Source: Pithys albifrons albifrons
Lineage: Eukaryota > Chordata > Aves > Passeriformes > Thamnophilidae
Direction: 5' to 3'
Assembly (NCBI RefSeq): GCF_047495875.1
Contig: NC_092497.1
Location: forward strand, 67,564,992-67,628,991
DNA length: 64,000 nt
Below the pieces are notes generated by a model that ran no database searches, was not told the origin of the DNA, and saw only the letters and a program-made list of their open reading frames with translations. Shown piece after piece: positions 1 to 9,345 of this stretch. The first letter of the stretch is position 1; each line of letters opens with the position of its first letter. The translations under genes were made by a program, and so were the position numbers.

Positions 1-1797
1 CTGCTGAAGATCCTCTATGACCTGTCTTGTAACAATAACATTATTCCATGCAATAATGTGAAAACCAACATGTTTCATGTGAAAAAAGAGGTAGTCATAC
101 GTGAGAATAATTCTTTTAATAACATAGGGCATCATAGCAAGAAAAAAGAAAGGCTTACGTCACCAAGAAATAGCTATAAAATAATTCTAGCACATGACAA
201 AGAAATACCAACACAACTGAAAAGCTGTTTGGTGAAATGTTCAAAACAGATCATTAAAGAATTATTAATTGACAGGTCTTGTATAAATAACCACCTGTAA
301 GCTGAAAAAAAACCCCCATACCTAGCCTACATTTTTCAAAATTGTCTGTGAGAGTTTATGGGGAGCTAGGTATCTACCCTTCATAGGCTCTTTGTGATTC
401 CTAGCTTTTTAACAGGAGGGAGAAATAACTGTCTTACCTCACCTATTTTGTACTTTTGATACAAGAGAAGGATAAAGTAGTTTTCCTGTACAAATGTGTG
501 AAGTCTCATAGAGGTACTTACAGCAGGAAAAACAGACTGTTGATGTCTGCTTTATGAAATAGTATGTATTCAGTGTAAAAAGGAAATGTACAATGTGATA
601 ATACACTTCTATACAAAGGAAGGTTGCATGTTACTGCTAATTTTATCACAATACCAATATAAACATTTCTATTTCAGGTGTGCAGTGGAGGTGTTTTCAA
701 GTCATGTGTTGTTTCAAAATCCAATAGATAAAGCACAAAATAAAACATAGAAAATTACTACAGAGTAAATTTCAATGAAAAGATAGCTCTGAACACCAGT
801 TATTATGTGAACTAACCAAAGCCAGATACTTGTATCCCAGTAAATTAAATTATCTTAGTGTTTAACATATATGCTATTGAGGAAATTTTCTTTATTCATA
901 TCAGTAAAGACAGGCGTAACATTGCTTATAGTGTATGTCAAAGAACAAAGTACCTTTGTTCTGTTCTGACCCATTACATGCAAATCAAGGAACTTGATTC
1001 TATGTAACTGGATCTTATCTAATTATCAGTTTAACCTGACAATCAAGATTGCAGACTTGAATTCCCTAGGAAGCAGAGAAGAATATCACCTGCAAAAAAG
1101 ACCTAGAGAATAAAGGAAACAAATTCTAAATTCTGAAGATAAAATTGTGTGCCAGGACACATTTTTCAGCAAATGGTCTTAAATCTGGAATGAGGTACAG
1201 AAGACTGTAAGCACAGGGAAAGAGTTGGGTTTCTTCCATCTCAAGGAAGTATCTCAGAATTCTTGGAAGACTTTGAATAAACTTAAGTATCTTAATCTTC
1301 ATGGGGGAACTGACATTACAACCATCATTAAATTCTGGCAATATCTGAACATTTTTTAAAATGTTACATAAACTGAGAAGTTTTCATTTTTCTCTAATCC
1401 TCTATGAGCCTCATTAACACTCTAATTTTCCCAAATAGCTGAATGTCTTGCAGAGTGCCTTGCAGATTTAAGTGCTGATGATGAATTTTTTAAAGCTACT
1501 TGATAAAGCTTTGGATATCTAGATCTAAAGAGATATGACCAGGAATGGAGAAGCTTTTGTCACTGGAAACATCAGCTATTGACTGTAAATTCCTGATGGG
1601 CTAATGAAAAATTTGTCTTCAGCACAAGCAGCTACAGAAGAAGAAAAAATGTTCATGTCAGTCAAGGAAATCTTAAGATCCTTAAATGCATTGTTCAAAT
1701 GAGCTACTTGATCAGTTATTTCTGAGAATCTTATTAAGATCATGTTTTAATTCTACAATAATAAAACTAACTTATATCAAGAAGTATTCAAAGTGTG
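1..1797. other. AT-rich non-coding DNA, nothing recognised
   Basis: No open frame resembles a known protein, and short ATG-to-stop frames here are at the length expected in AT-rich DNA. No interspersed repeat, RNA gene or strong tandem repeat was recognised. It ends at the boundary of the minus-strand LTR-type repeat. Confidence 0.6.
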
Positions 1798-2905
1798 TGT
1801 ATTGGGCTTGACTGGCAAGGGTTTGGTAGTGGTGAAGTACAGGAATGGATTCTGTGAGAAGCTGCTAGAAGTTTCCCCCATGTCTGGTAGAGCCAATGGC
1901 AGAGAGTGCCAAGACAGACCTGCTGCTGACCAAGGCTAAGCCCATCATCAACAGCTGGTAACTCCTCTGGGATAACAAATCTGAGAAGGTGAAAAGTGCT
2001 ACGCAGCAGCAACTGGAAGGCAAGTGTGAGAATGTGTCAGAGAAACAACCCTGAAGAAGCAGAAGTCAGTGCAGAAGGATGGGGAGGTGGCAATCCAGGC
2101 ACCAGACCACAGACTCCATTGCAGCCTACAGTGAAGACCATAGCGGGGCAGGCTATCTCACTGCAGTCCATGTAGGTCCAAGCTGTAGCAGATACCCACC
2201 TGCAGCTCCTGGATGATGCCATGATGGAGCAAGTAGTAGGTGGATGTGGCCAAAGGAGCCTGTGATCCCATGGGAAGCCCATGCTGGAGCTGGCTCTAGG
2301 CAGAATTCATGTCCCCATGGAGAGGGCAGTGCACACTGGAGCAGGTTTGCTGTCAGGATTTCTGACCCCATGGAGTACACATGCTGGTGCAGCCTGTTCC
2401 TGAAAGGACTCCTGTGGAAGATACCCACACTGGAGCAGTTAATGAAGAACTGCTGTCTGTGGGAAAGACCCACAATTGTCTTGTCATGGAGACAAGGGAG
2501 GACTGCTTCCTGTGGGAGGGCCCACACAGTGGAGAAGGGGAAGAGTGAGGAGTCCTGCCTCTGATGAGGAAGGAGCAGTAGAATCCACATGTGATGAATT
2601 GATGCCAGTCTTCATTGCCCACTTCATTTTGTCATTCAGGGGCAAGAGGAATGGAAATTGGGAGCTAGGTTGAGCCTGGGAAGGTGTTTTTAAGATTTAA
2701 ATTCTCTTTATCCTACTCTGATTTGATTGTCAACGAAATTAATTCACCAAAGTAGAGATTTTTTAGCCTGTGACAGTAATTGGTGAGTGATCTTTGTCCT
2801 TATCTTGACCAATAAGCCTTTGATTGTATTTTATCTCCCCTGTCCAGTAGAGGGACAGAATGATAGAACAGTTTGGTGCGCATCTGGCATTCAGACAACA
2901 TCAAC
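1798..2905 (-). mobile_element. Degenerate avian ERV LTR-type repeat
   Basis: Read on the minus strand, this segment shows the organisation of a long LTR-type repeat that I recognise as widespread in bird genomes. It starts with an AT-richer part (about 2905-2650) and continues with a GC-richer block that repeats the phrase CTGCTCCAGTGTGGG with variations. It ends in a stretch leading to ...CCAATACA at 1798, which gives a CA terminus. The same family occurs in the opposite orientation at 49440-50040, and the two copies align through most of the repeated-phrase block. No gag, pol or env coding was seen next to it, so it is probably a solo LTR or a 3' remnant. The outer edge near 2905 is approximate, and I found no clear target-site duplication. 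Class assignment (ERVL-like) is from memory of the family and is uncertain. Open frames inside it, up to 145 codons on the minus strand, are treated as fortuitous. Confidence 0.72.
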
Positions 2906-5446
2906 CCAAAATAAGTGGGTGTATTCTCAAAACACATTTTAAAAAAGTGCCTATTAGCAACAGTAACACTTAAGATACAACTGGATCATCATCACTGGCT
3001 TACCCAGCAGTGACAGACAACTGTCCTCAAAATCCAAGGTTTATAGAAGCATAACAGACAGAATTGAAACTGTGAAATAATAAATTAGAATAATACACTT
3101 ATGTCACTATCATCAACTTTGCTGTGCAAGCAGGACATAATTTCTTGACAATCACATCTGTCAATCAAGAGTGTCATTTTTAATCTCCAGTTATATGGAG
3201 TTTGCAGAAGTACTGTGTTTTTCCCAGCTGCAGAATCACAAAGCACTCTCCTTTACAAGCACCTTTTTTAAGAAGTGTGACCAGAAAGTTGTTATCTTTT
3301 ATTTCTGAAGTATAATTTGCTTTCCACACCAGGGATTTATATCATTTTAACATACAAAATTGCTCACTTAAGCTCTAACAACCTGTGAATAAGGTTCATA
3401 TTCACAAACCAAAGAAAAAAATCTCTAATGGTACAAAAAACCAAAGTGATACCAAGTAAATTGTGTGTGAGGCTGCTGCCATGTGCTAAGCAATAAAGAA
3501 AAATAGTAAATAGAAACCTTTCTTGCATAGTCGAAGAATACGAAAAATTTAAAACCTAGATGTAACTGAGCTGATTAATATACCATACTGTGCAGATATA
3601 CATTTTAATTAGTATAATTTATTTGTAATTAACTGTATCTTTTTAATTTGCATTTAAATTATATGTGTTCCTTTAATTCATTCCAGCATATAGGTTTACA
3701 CTTTGTGATCTCACACAGCATCACAAAACAAACAAGAAAAATGTGAATGTAAAGTAATATTTCAGAAGTACCAACTCACATAAAGCATCTTACTAATACT
3801 GTACTACTCTTTCCTGTTGCATGTCACTAGGAAATTAATTTTTGTACATCATGTGTGCTTGGTGTGTGTTTATCACAGAAATAATTATACCTTAATTATA
3901 AAGAAGGGTAATCTCTTTCTATTTTAATGCAGCAAACTCTCATCAATGGTAGCTTTTCATGGTAGTTTTTATATGTCTTTGACATCATGGTTGGTATCTT
4001 TTATTACAATGCACTGAGCATAAATACATGCTCTCTGCTCTTCTACTTTTTCAACTATTTTTATTTTTACATTCATATGCAGGTGTATAATGGATTTTGC
4101 CCATCATTTACCTGTGCAAAAAAACAAGGCAGAATTTCAAATATGACTCATATTTCTCAGTGTAAAAATACATATCTCACCACTCTTTTTCCCATTGAAT
4201 ACTATTCAAAATTTTGCATGGGTAAATTTATATTTCAGTTTCTTCTGTGTCTAGGAACACAAACAGAAATATTCAGAACTGTTTGGTTATACATTTGTTT
4301 GAAACCACACTTTTCTGAACTGAATACTTTGTCAGACAGCTTACAAACAATGTCATTGCATCAAATTGTTTACATAATTGTTGATAACACTGAAGTAATC
4401 CAAACTTGATTCAAAAAAGCTGTGAAACCCTCTAGAATATACCTACCTCTTGTCAATTTTGCATTTTCATTGACAAGAGTATTTTCCAAAGTGCATTATC
4501 ATACTACCATCCAGCAAATAATGCCCCACATGCATTCTGTCCCTTTTGGGACCACTACCTTGCAAATAGGTAAACCACTGTTTTAAGTAAGTAAGTATAT
4601 TTAGACCACAGAGCACTTATTGAGCTCTAAAGTATCAATTTCTCACTCTATTAATCTTATATATGAATACCTTCAGAAGTAGACTAGTGGACTAGGGATG
4701 TAAATAAATTGATTTGCCTGTAATCCTTATAAATAAAATTTTGCCTGTCATACTGACTAGCTGTGCAGTTAGATGCTGAAAGGTTAGTGTCCTAAATCAA
4801 TGTATAAACCCAAGTATTTTTCAATTAATTTTTTAATACTTTACTACTAACAACCAAATAACAAGAAACCAATAGAATTTATAAACACACTAACTAAACA
4901 AAAATCATATGGTCTTACTTATTAGAGGACTGCAGTTATCCCTTGGGTTTACAGAGCTCCTGTGATTGCTTTGCAGAGTTTTTTAATCATGTTTTAAGGT
5001 GTGTCCAAGTTCTGAGAAATGTTTTTATATGTAAAATAAAGGAATGATAAAAGCGTAAAACATATTCACAATAGATAGCACTGATATACAAACTAGACAA
5101 TTATAAAGTACCAAGGGGTCAATGTTCATAAGAATTTAACACAAGCAATTATTTAGGGAACTCAGCTTAGCAAAACACCCTCCACTGATAAGCTCTTGTT
5201 TTCTGAAATTTGTAAATTATTAAGCTAATTTTTTCAGATGTAATTTTTTTCAGTGTAAGAGAAATTTCCATATATTAAACAAACACACAGACATCCACCT
5301 CCACACACCCCTATACACACCTGCCCCAGCTCTACATCCTTAAATGAATGAATATAGTATCAGCCTATTTTGTTTTCAGAGGACTCATTGTAATGGTCTA
5401 TCACCAATTTTCCAAAAATCAAACTGGCATCTTTAATGGGATCTAA
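2906..5446. other. AT-rich non-coding DNA with one short perfect hairpin
   Basis: No recognisable gene or transposon. A 140-codon open frame at 3987-4409 (plus) is rich in Phe, Tyr, Ile and Cys, as AT-rich random translation gives. It matches no family I know and has no promoter or splice context that I can support. A perfect 11-bp inverted repeat lies at 4447-4479. Confidence 0.6.
4447..4479. repeat. Perfect 11-bp inverted repeat
   Basis: The left arm CTCTTGTCAAT (4447-4457) and right arm ATTGACAAGAG (4469-4479) are exact reverse complements around an 11-nt spacer. This is seen directly. No function can be assigned, and it is too short for a microRNA precursor by itself. Confidence 0.8.
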
Positions 5447-5768
5447 TGTGTGTGTGTGTGTGTGTGTGTGTGGCTTGGCTTCACGAACAAAGATTTGGGA
5501 AGGGCTGTCTCCACATGGGTGTGCCCTTTCAGCCTGTGCAGTGGATTTTAGGTGAGGCTCAGCATGTGCAGAACTGGCCTCACTGTTTAAGTCCTGAAGT
5601 TCATCTGCCACGGCCGAGCGAGCTTGGACAGTGACAGTGAAGTCCTCAGGACTAGAACCTACAGCACTCGGCATTTCCCAGAAGGTCTCCCATACAAGTA
5701 CTAATCCGGGGCTGACCCTGCTTAGCTTCCGAGATCTGATGGGATCGGATGTCAGGGAGGCATTTAAC
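5447..5768 (-). mobile_element. 5S-containing SINE, copy 1 (no tRNA-like head)
   Basis: Read on the minus strand, the element begins near 5768, runs through a 5S rRNA-like segment (5760-5658) and a body of about 180 bp, and ends in a (CA)13 tail, seen as (TG)13 on the plus strand at 5447-5472. The body matches the SINE at 22659-23031 over its length, including a shared run around 5632-5652 (CAGTGACAGTGAAGTCCTCA on the plus strand) and the stretch beginning AGATTTGGGAAGGGCT. The two copies diverge just beyond the shared CATTTAAC at 5761-5768, exactly where copy 2 continues into a tRNA-Gln-like head. So this copy is either 5'-truncated or an older 5S-headed form. Only a weak 5-bp match (CTAAT) flanks it, so a target-site duplication is not established. 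Confidence 0.8.
5658..5760 (-). pseudogene. 5S rRNA-derived segment inside SINE copy 1
   Basis: The minus strand closely follows vertebrate 5S rRNA from roughly nucleotide 15 to the 3' end. The internal control region is largely kept: the box A equivalent reads AGCTAAGCAGGGTC, and the box C equivalent includes TTAGTACTTG and ATGGGAGACC. It ends in GTGCTGTAGG, as 5S rRNA does. Substitutions are scattered, the true 5' end is missing, and it runs straight into SINE body sequence with no terminator T-run. It is therefore a SINE module and not a 5S gene. The 5S-type internal promoter could have driven RNA polymerase III transcription of the element when it was younger; that is inference. Confidence 0.88.
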
Positions 5769-5850
5769 AGCCTAATAATTTACCACTAAATAGAAGGATA
5801 TTCCAATTCCAAGAATATTCCAAGGATAATTCCAATATTTCCTCTCTCTG

Positions 5851-5910
5851 TGTCCTGGTTTTGTGTGGGCTAGAGTTAATTTTCTTTCTAGTAGCTAGTA
5901 GCTAGTAGCT
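5851..5910 (+). mobile_element. 5' part of an interrupted avian ERV LTR
   Basis: Starts with TGTCCTGGTTTT and continues with TAGAGTTAATTTTCTTTCTAGTAGCT. I recognise this as the start of a common avian LTR in which this motif is normally followed within a few bases by GTGCTGTG and then ATAACACACTGATG. Here the continuation is found about 690 bp later, at 6595. A short tandem GTAGCTA repeat sits at the break (5891-5910). No target-site duplication was found next to TG at 5851. Confidence 0.7.
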
Positions 5911-6594
5911 CAGACCAACTCAAGTGTGTGGGGGAGGAAAGGGACAGATTGAATTTCATGAAGGTGAAGTGATAACGTGTTCCATAACCCACCAACTTCA
6001 AACGTCTTTGGGCAACCCCAGAGCAGCTGTCAGTCCCTGCTACACCAAGAGCACTGCCCCAAACCCAACCCAAGTCCCAGTTGAGCCCCAGAGTGGCCAG
6101 TGGGACAGAAATCCTTCCTGGAATAGGGGCCACAGTGGACCAGAGCAGACAAAAGCAACACCCTGAGGCCTCCATGTTCTAAAGACGCTACTGTCTGGAC
6201 ACATGGAAGCAAAAATTTCAATACAGTAGCTAAAATTCTCTGTTTACCTCTTTCTTCCATCACTTCTACTGATCTCCTTTCTTGATATTGAGGTAATGTA
6301 AGCTGGATGGGCTGGATTTTCCTAAGTTGTACAGGTTAACATGTGCTAAGTCAGTGCTTTGTGAAATGCTTTACTTTGATTGAATGTTGCCCTTTTCAGT
6401 TTAACTGTTTCCATTATTTTCTAAAGTTTGCCAGAAAAACTGAGTTATTTGACCTCTCGAGAAATGTACACATGGTCTTCTCCAATGCACTCTTTCAAGT
6501 TATTAAAAGAACTGAAGGCCCTTTTAATAAATCCAGCAGGTGGATTTTTGGAGCCCTGTATATTTTGAATGTACAACCCCCTTGATGACTGACC
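5911..6594. other. Unidentified segment splitting the LTR
   Basis: About 690 bp separates the two recognised parts of the LTR. The first ~260 bp (to about 6175) is GC-richer with clustered CCCAACCC/CCCCAG-type sequence. The rest is AT-rich and contains no recognised element. Short open frames exist on both strands but resemble nothing known. It could be a separate insertion, a subfamily-specific LTR interior, or ERV-derived filler. No terminal repeats or target duplication were found at either edge, and edges are approximate. Confidence 0.45.
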
Positions 6595-6915
6595 TCGTGC
6601 TGTGAGTCTGGGATCTTACAATAACACACTGATGTTTCAGTTGTAGCTAAATAGTGTTGACTGTAAGACAAGGACTTTCCATCTACTCACACCAGCCCAC
6701 CACTGAAGCAGCTGGAGAAGTAAAAGAAGCTGTGAGGAGAAATTACTGGGACAGATGACACCAGCTGACCACAGGAATATTCCACACCATGTGGCATCAT
6801 GCTCAGCATATAAACTAGGGGAAAATCTGGCTGGGGGCTGCTGCCAGGAACTGGCTGAACATCAGTCAGCACAGGTGGTGAGCAACTTCATTATGCATCC
6901 TTTGTTTTTATTATT
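6595..6915 (+). mobile_element. Middle part of the avian ERV LTR, with TATA-like box
   Basis: Resumes the LTR with GTGCTGTG, then ATAACACACTGATGTTTCAGTTG, then a stretch ending in ATTCCACACCATGTGGCATCATGCTCAGCATATAAAC. In this LTR family the TATAAA (here 6809-6814) follows the CATGCTCAG motif and would mark the promoter. It runs into a TTATTATT stretch at about 6905, where a CR1 fragment begins. Non-coding. The promoter call is based on family recognition and on the visible TATAAA. Confidence 0.72.
6809..6814 (+). promoter_or_regulatory. LTR TATA-like box
   Basis: TATAAA in the LTR, after the family motif ATGCTCAG. Likely the ancestral retroviral promoter element. Present activity is unknown. 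Confidence 0.45.
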
Positions 6916-7195
6916 ATGGTGACCAGTGACAGGACCCAAGGAAATGACCTGAAGTTGTGTCAGGGAACGTTTAGCTTAGATATTAGAAAAAGGTTCTTCA
7001 CCCAGAGGATGGCTGGGCACTAGAACAGGCTCCCCAGGGAAATGTTCTCAGCACCAAGCTGACAAGACTTCAAGACGCATTTGGATGATGCTCTCAGGTA
7101 CCTGGTGTGACTCTTGGGGATGGCCCTTTTCAGGGCTAAGAGTTGGACTTCAGGGTCCTTGTGAGTCTTTTCTAACACAGCATATTCTGTGATTC
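6916..7195 (+). mobile_element. CR1 LINE 3' fragment nested in the LTR
   Basis: A 5'-truncated CR1 copy. It contains the diagnostic tail phrases: AGTGACAGGACC near its start, TTAGATATTAGAAAAAGGTTCTTC, GAACAGGCTCCCCAGG, GTTGGACTT, and a final TATTCTGTGATTC that matches the CR1 terminal octamer motif. It lies between the LTR sequence ending in TTATTATT and the LTR sequence resuming with a TTC/TTA tract, so it inserted into a trinucleotide run of the LTR. It therefore post-dates the LTR. It holds only the C-terminal end of ORF2 and the 3' UTR and has no coding capacity. Confidence 0.85.
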
Positions 7196-7267
7196 TTCTT
7201 CTTCTTACTACTATTATTATTACTATTATTATTATTACTACTACCATTATTCCTATTATTATTATTT
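7196..7267 (+). repeat. Imperfect TTC/TTA trinucleotide repeat
   Basis: TTC units followed by interrupted ATT/ACT units. A TTA-rich run is a normal part of this LTR family, so the tract is probably an expanded LTR segment rather than an independent microsatellite. Confidence 0.85.
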
Positions 7268-7421
7268 TCCCTTCCTTTTCTGTCCTCTTAAACTGTCTTT
7301 CTCTCAGTCCACAGATTTCATATTTTCTTTTCTGCAATTCTATCCCCTGTCCTGCTGGAAGTCAGGGTATAGTGAGTTAGAAACTGCAGTGTTTAGCTGC
7401 CTGGCAGGTTAAACTATGGCA
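7196..7421 (+). mobile_element. 3' part of the avian ERV LTR
   Basis: After a TTC/TTA trinucleotide tract (7196-7267) the LTR resumes with TTTTCCCTTCCTTTTCTGTCC and CTTAAACTGTCTTTCTCTCAG. It ends in GTTTAGCTGCCTGGCAGGTTAAACTATGGCA with a CA terminus at 7420-7421, the usual end of this LTR family. Together with 5851-5910 and 6595-6915 it makes one solo-LTR-like unit. The bases after 7421 do not match the five bases before 5851, so a target duplication is not visible. Confidence 0.72.
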
Positions 7422-8939
7422 TTTCATTAGTCGGTTTCTTCTTTGTCTAGATATCAGACTCACATAATTTGTCATTCTTAGGAAAGGGAAATATCGCTGC
7501 TATGTAGTTGCCTGAGCAAATAAAAACAATAATATGTACTCTTTGTTAAGTTTAGGTCTCAAAGCATTTTCCAAATAAGTACAAATATGTATATATTTGT
7601 GTATATATATATGTATATATATATTTCTGCCTATCTGCATATATAAAAAATCCACACAAAATCTTTTCTTCAGAAATAGAAGAACATTCAGCATTTTATG
7701 AAGAAAAAAAAATTGCCATTGTCTTACCACTGAACAGGCAGTTACATTCTCATTTTCTTTTGCTTAGATAATGCTACTTGACTACCAAAGAGACTTCTAC
7801 AATTACATTCTCTTTTGTGAGAAACGGTTTCAGACTTTGAAGTTGAACTGAATGCTGACAAGGTGCTCCAAAGACCATATTAGTTTTCAAAAGACCATAT
7901 AATTCAGCTGAGATTTTTCCTTTTTTATACATGGTGAAAACATTTGCTACAGGATACTCAACCTGTGAGGAAAAGCTGTTGTGTATGTTTACACGTAGGC
8001 ATGTACCTCTTTATATTGGCCTGTATATTCGTTAGTTCATGCATTCATTTTTATCTCTGCTGGCAGTTATTCTCCCTTTTTTTAGTACAAATTCTTTTTT
8101 TGTAAGAACACTGATACTGAAAAGACCTAGAACAGCATTAAATTCAGTAATGATTTTATTAAATCAGCTAGTCATCAGATACACACCTTTCTGGTCTATT
8201 CTTCCTAAATGCATCTTCTCTGGAATTTAAATTATGACAAAAAAGTGGCTGACTAATCTGAATTTCTCAATTTATTCATGTTCAATAAAAAGCTGTTCAT
8301 CAGCTTAAACTCAGCTATGAGTTCAAATCAAATTTAAGCCACCTGGGAGTAAACAAAATTGCTCTTCTTCCCTAGCACGTCAGCTGTGGATAAAAATAAC
8401 AAGCACATTTCCAAGGAGCTCAAGATTCTAAACCTTTGTTTCTACCAACAGACTTTACTGAAATGATTTAACGATTAGAAGGAAGCACCCTGGGTGCCTT
8501 TTAGATTAAATATTTTGATCCATGATTAAAGAGAACAGAAAGAAAAAATAGTGTTAAGGCCTTATTTGGAGATTATAAAACAGCTTTTCTTTTCACTAAT
8601 GTCAGTATTAATTAAACATTCATTGCACATAAATTTTAGGTTGTCTTGTCACACTTGCAGTATCTTCATCATCCTCTCTTTTCCTTCCATTTATAGACCA
8701 TGTCCAGAAGCTTCAACAATGACATTACTTTATTTGAAAAGACAGGTGCAGCCCTGGCTATAAAATACACAAATTTAAATAATGTTTAGCTAGCTACCTG
8801 TCTAAATTAAATGCTATTTTGCCTCAGTTCCAACTAATTCTGACAAGACAGTTCTTTTTAAAACCACAGCAAAAGGACTGTGGGATTGGGACAGTCAATT
8901 TTTAGGATGCTTTTAGGGAGTTAAGTTGCTTATGCATCA
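7422..8939. other. AT-rich non-coding DNA with a TA-rich microsatellite
   Basis: No recognised gene or transposon. An impure TA/TG dinucleotide tract lies at about 7584-7626. Short open frames match no known family. Confidence 0.6.
7584..7626. repeat. Impure TA-rich microsatellite
   Basis: Alternating TATATA runs broken by TG and TTTG, seen directly. Confidence 0.8.
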
Positions 8940-9345
8940 AGAGACCTCTCATACTGTGAGATGCTCTAAACTGGACTCTTGCTGCTGGGAACTGCTGAGT
9001 GTGAAAGAAGCAAGAGGTGCTCACTTATGACTTGAGAGCTGCTCTCAAGGTCAGACCATTATTCTTGCACCTTGCCTGAGCTATGTTGCAGGTGCACCTG
9101 ACTATGTGCTCTGTCCCTCTGGATGCTGACCTGCTGAATTGCTTTGAGGCTTGCAGTGGATCTACTCGGTCTTTACAGAACTGATTGGCACCAGATTGCC
9201 ACCAGTTCTGCTTTGCACTTTGTATTTCAATGTTGTAGAACTCTGCCCTTGCCCTTACAGGCTTTGTCCTTCTGTCACTAGAGGCTCCTGTCTTATCTTC
9301 GTTTTTGTAGAATCTATTCTTGCTGCTCTTATATTGTAGATTGTA
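8940..9345. repeat. Unclassified GC-richer block, possibly LTR-derived
   Basis: About 400 bp with clearly higher GC than the flanks, and repeated phrases such as TTGCTGCT, CTGCTGAG and CTGACCTGCTGAATTGC. It ends with CTTATATTGTAGATTGTA. The texture resembles a decayed LTR, but I found no TG...CA ends, no target duplication and no second copy in the window. A 62-codon frame at 9151-9339 is not recognised. It could equally be a unique conserved stretch. Confidence 0.35.

Noticed and set aside
3987..4409. 140-codon open frame (plus)
   Set aside because: Composition typical of AT-rich random translation, no recognised domain, no supporting context.
5447..5472. (TG)13 as an independent microsatellite
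   Set aside because: It sits exactly at the 3' end of the minus-strand SINE and copy 2 has a similar CA-like tail, so it is better explained as the SINE tail, perhaps expanded.
5658..5760. Functional 5S rRNA gene
   Set aside because: The 5' end is missing, substitutions are scattered, there is no T-run terminator, and it is embedded in a SINE whose second copy carries the same module.
5806..5840. Heat-shock-element-like TTCCAAGAATATTCC
   Set aside because: The TTC and GAA blocks are spaced by three bases instead of two, so the motif does not fit, and the ATTCCAA repeats look like simple low complexity.
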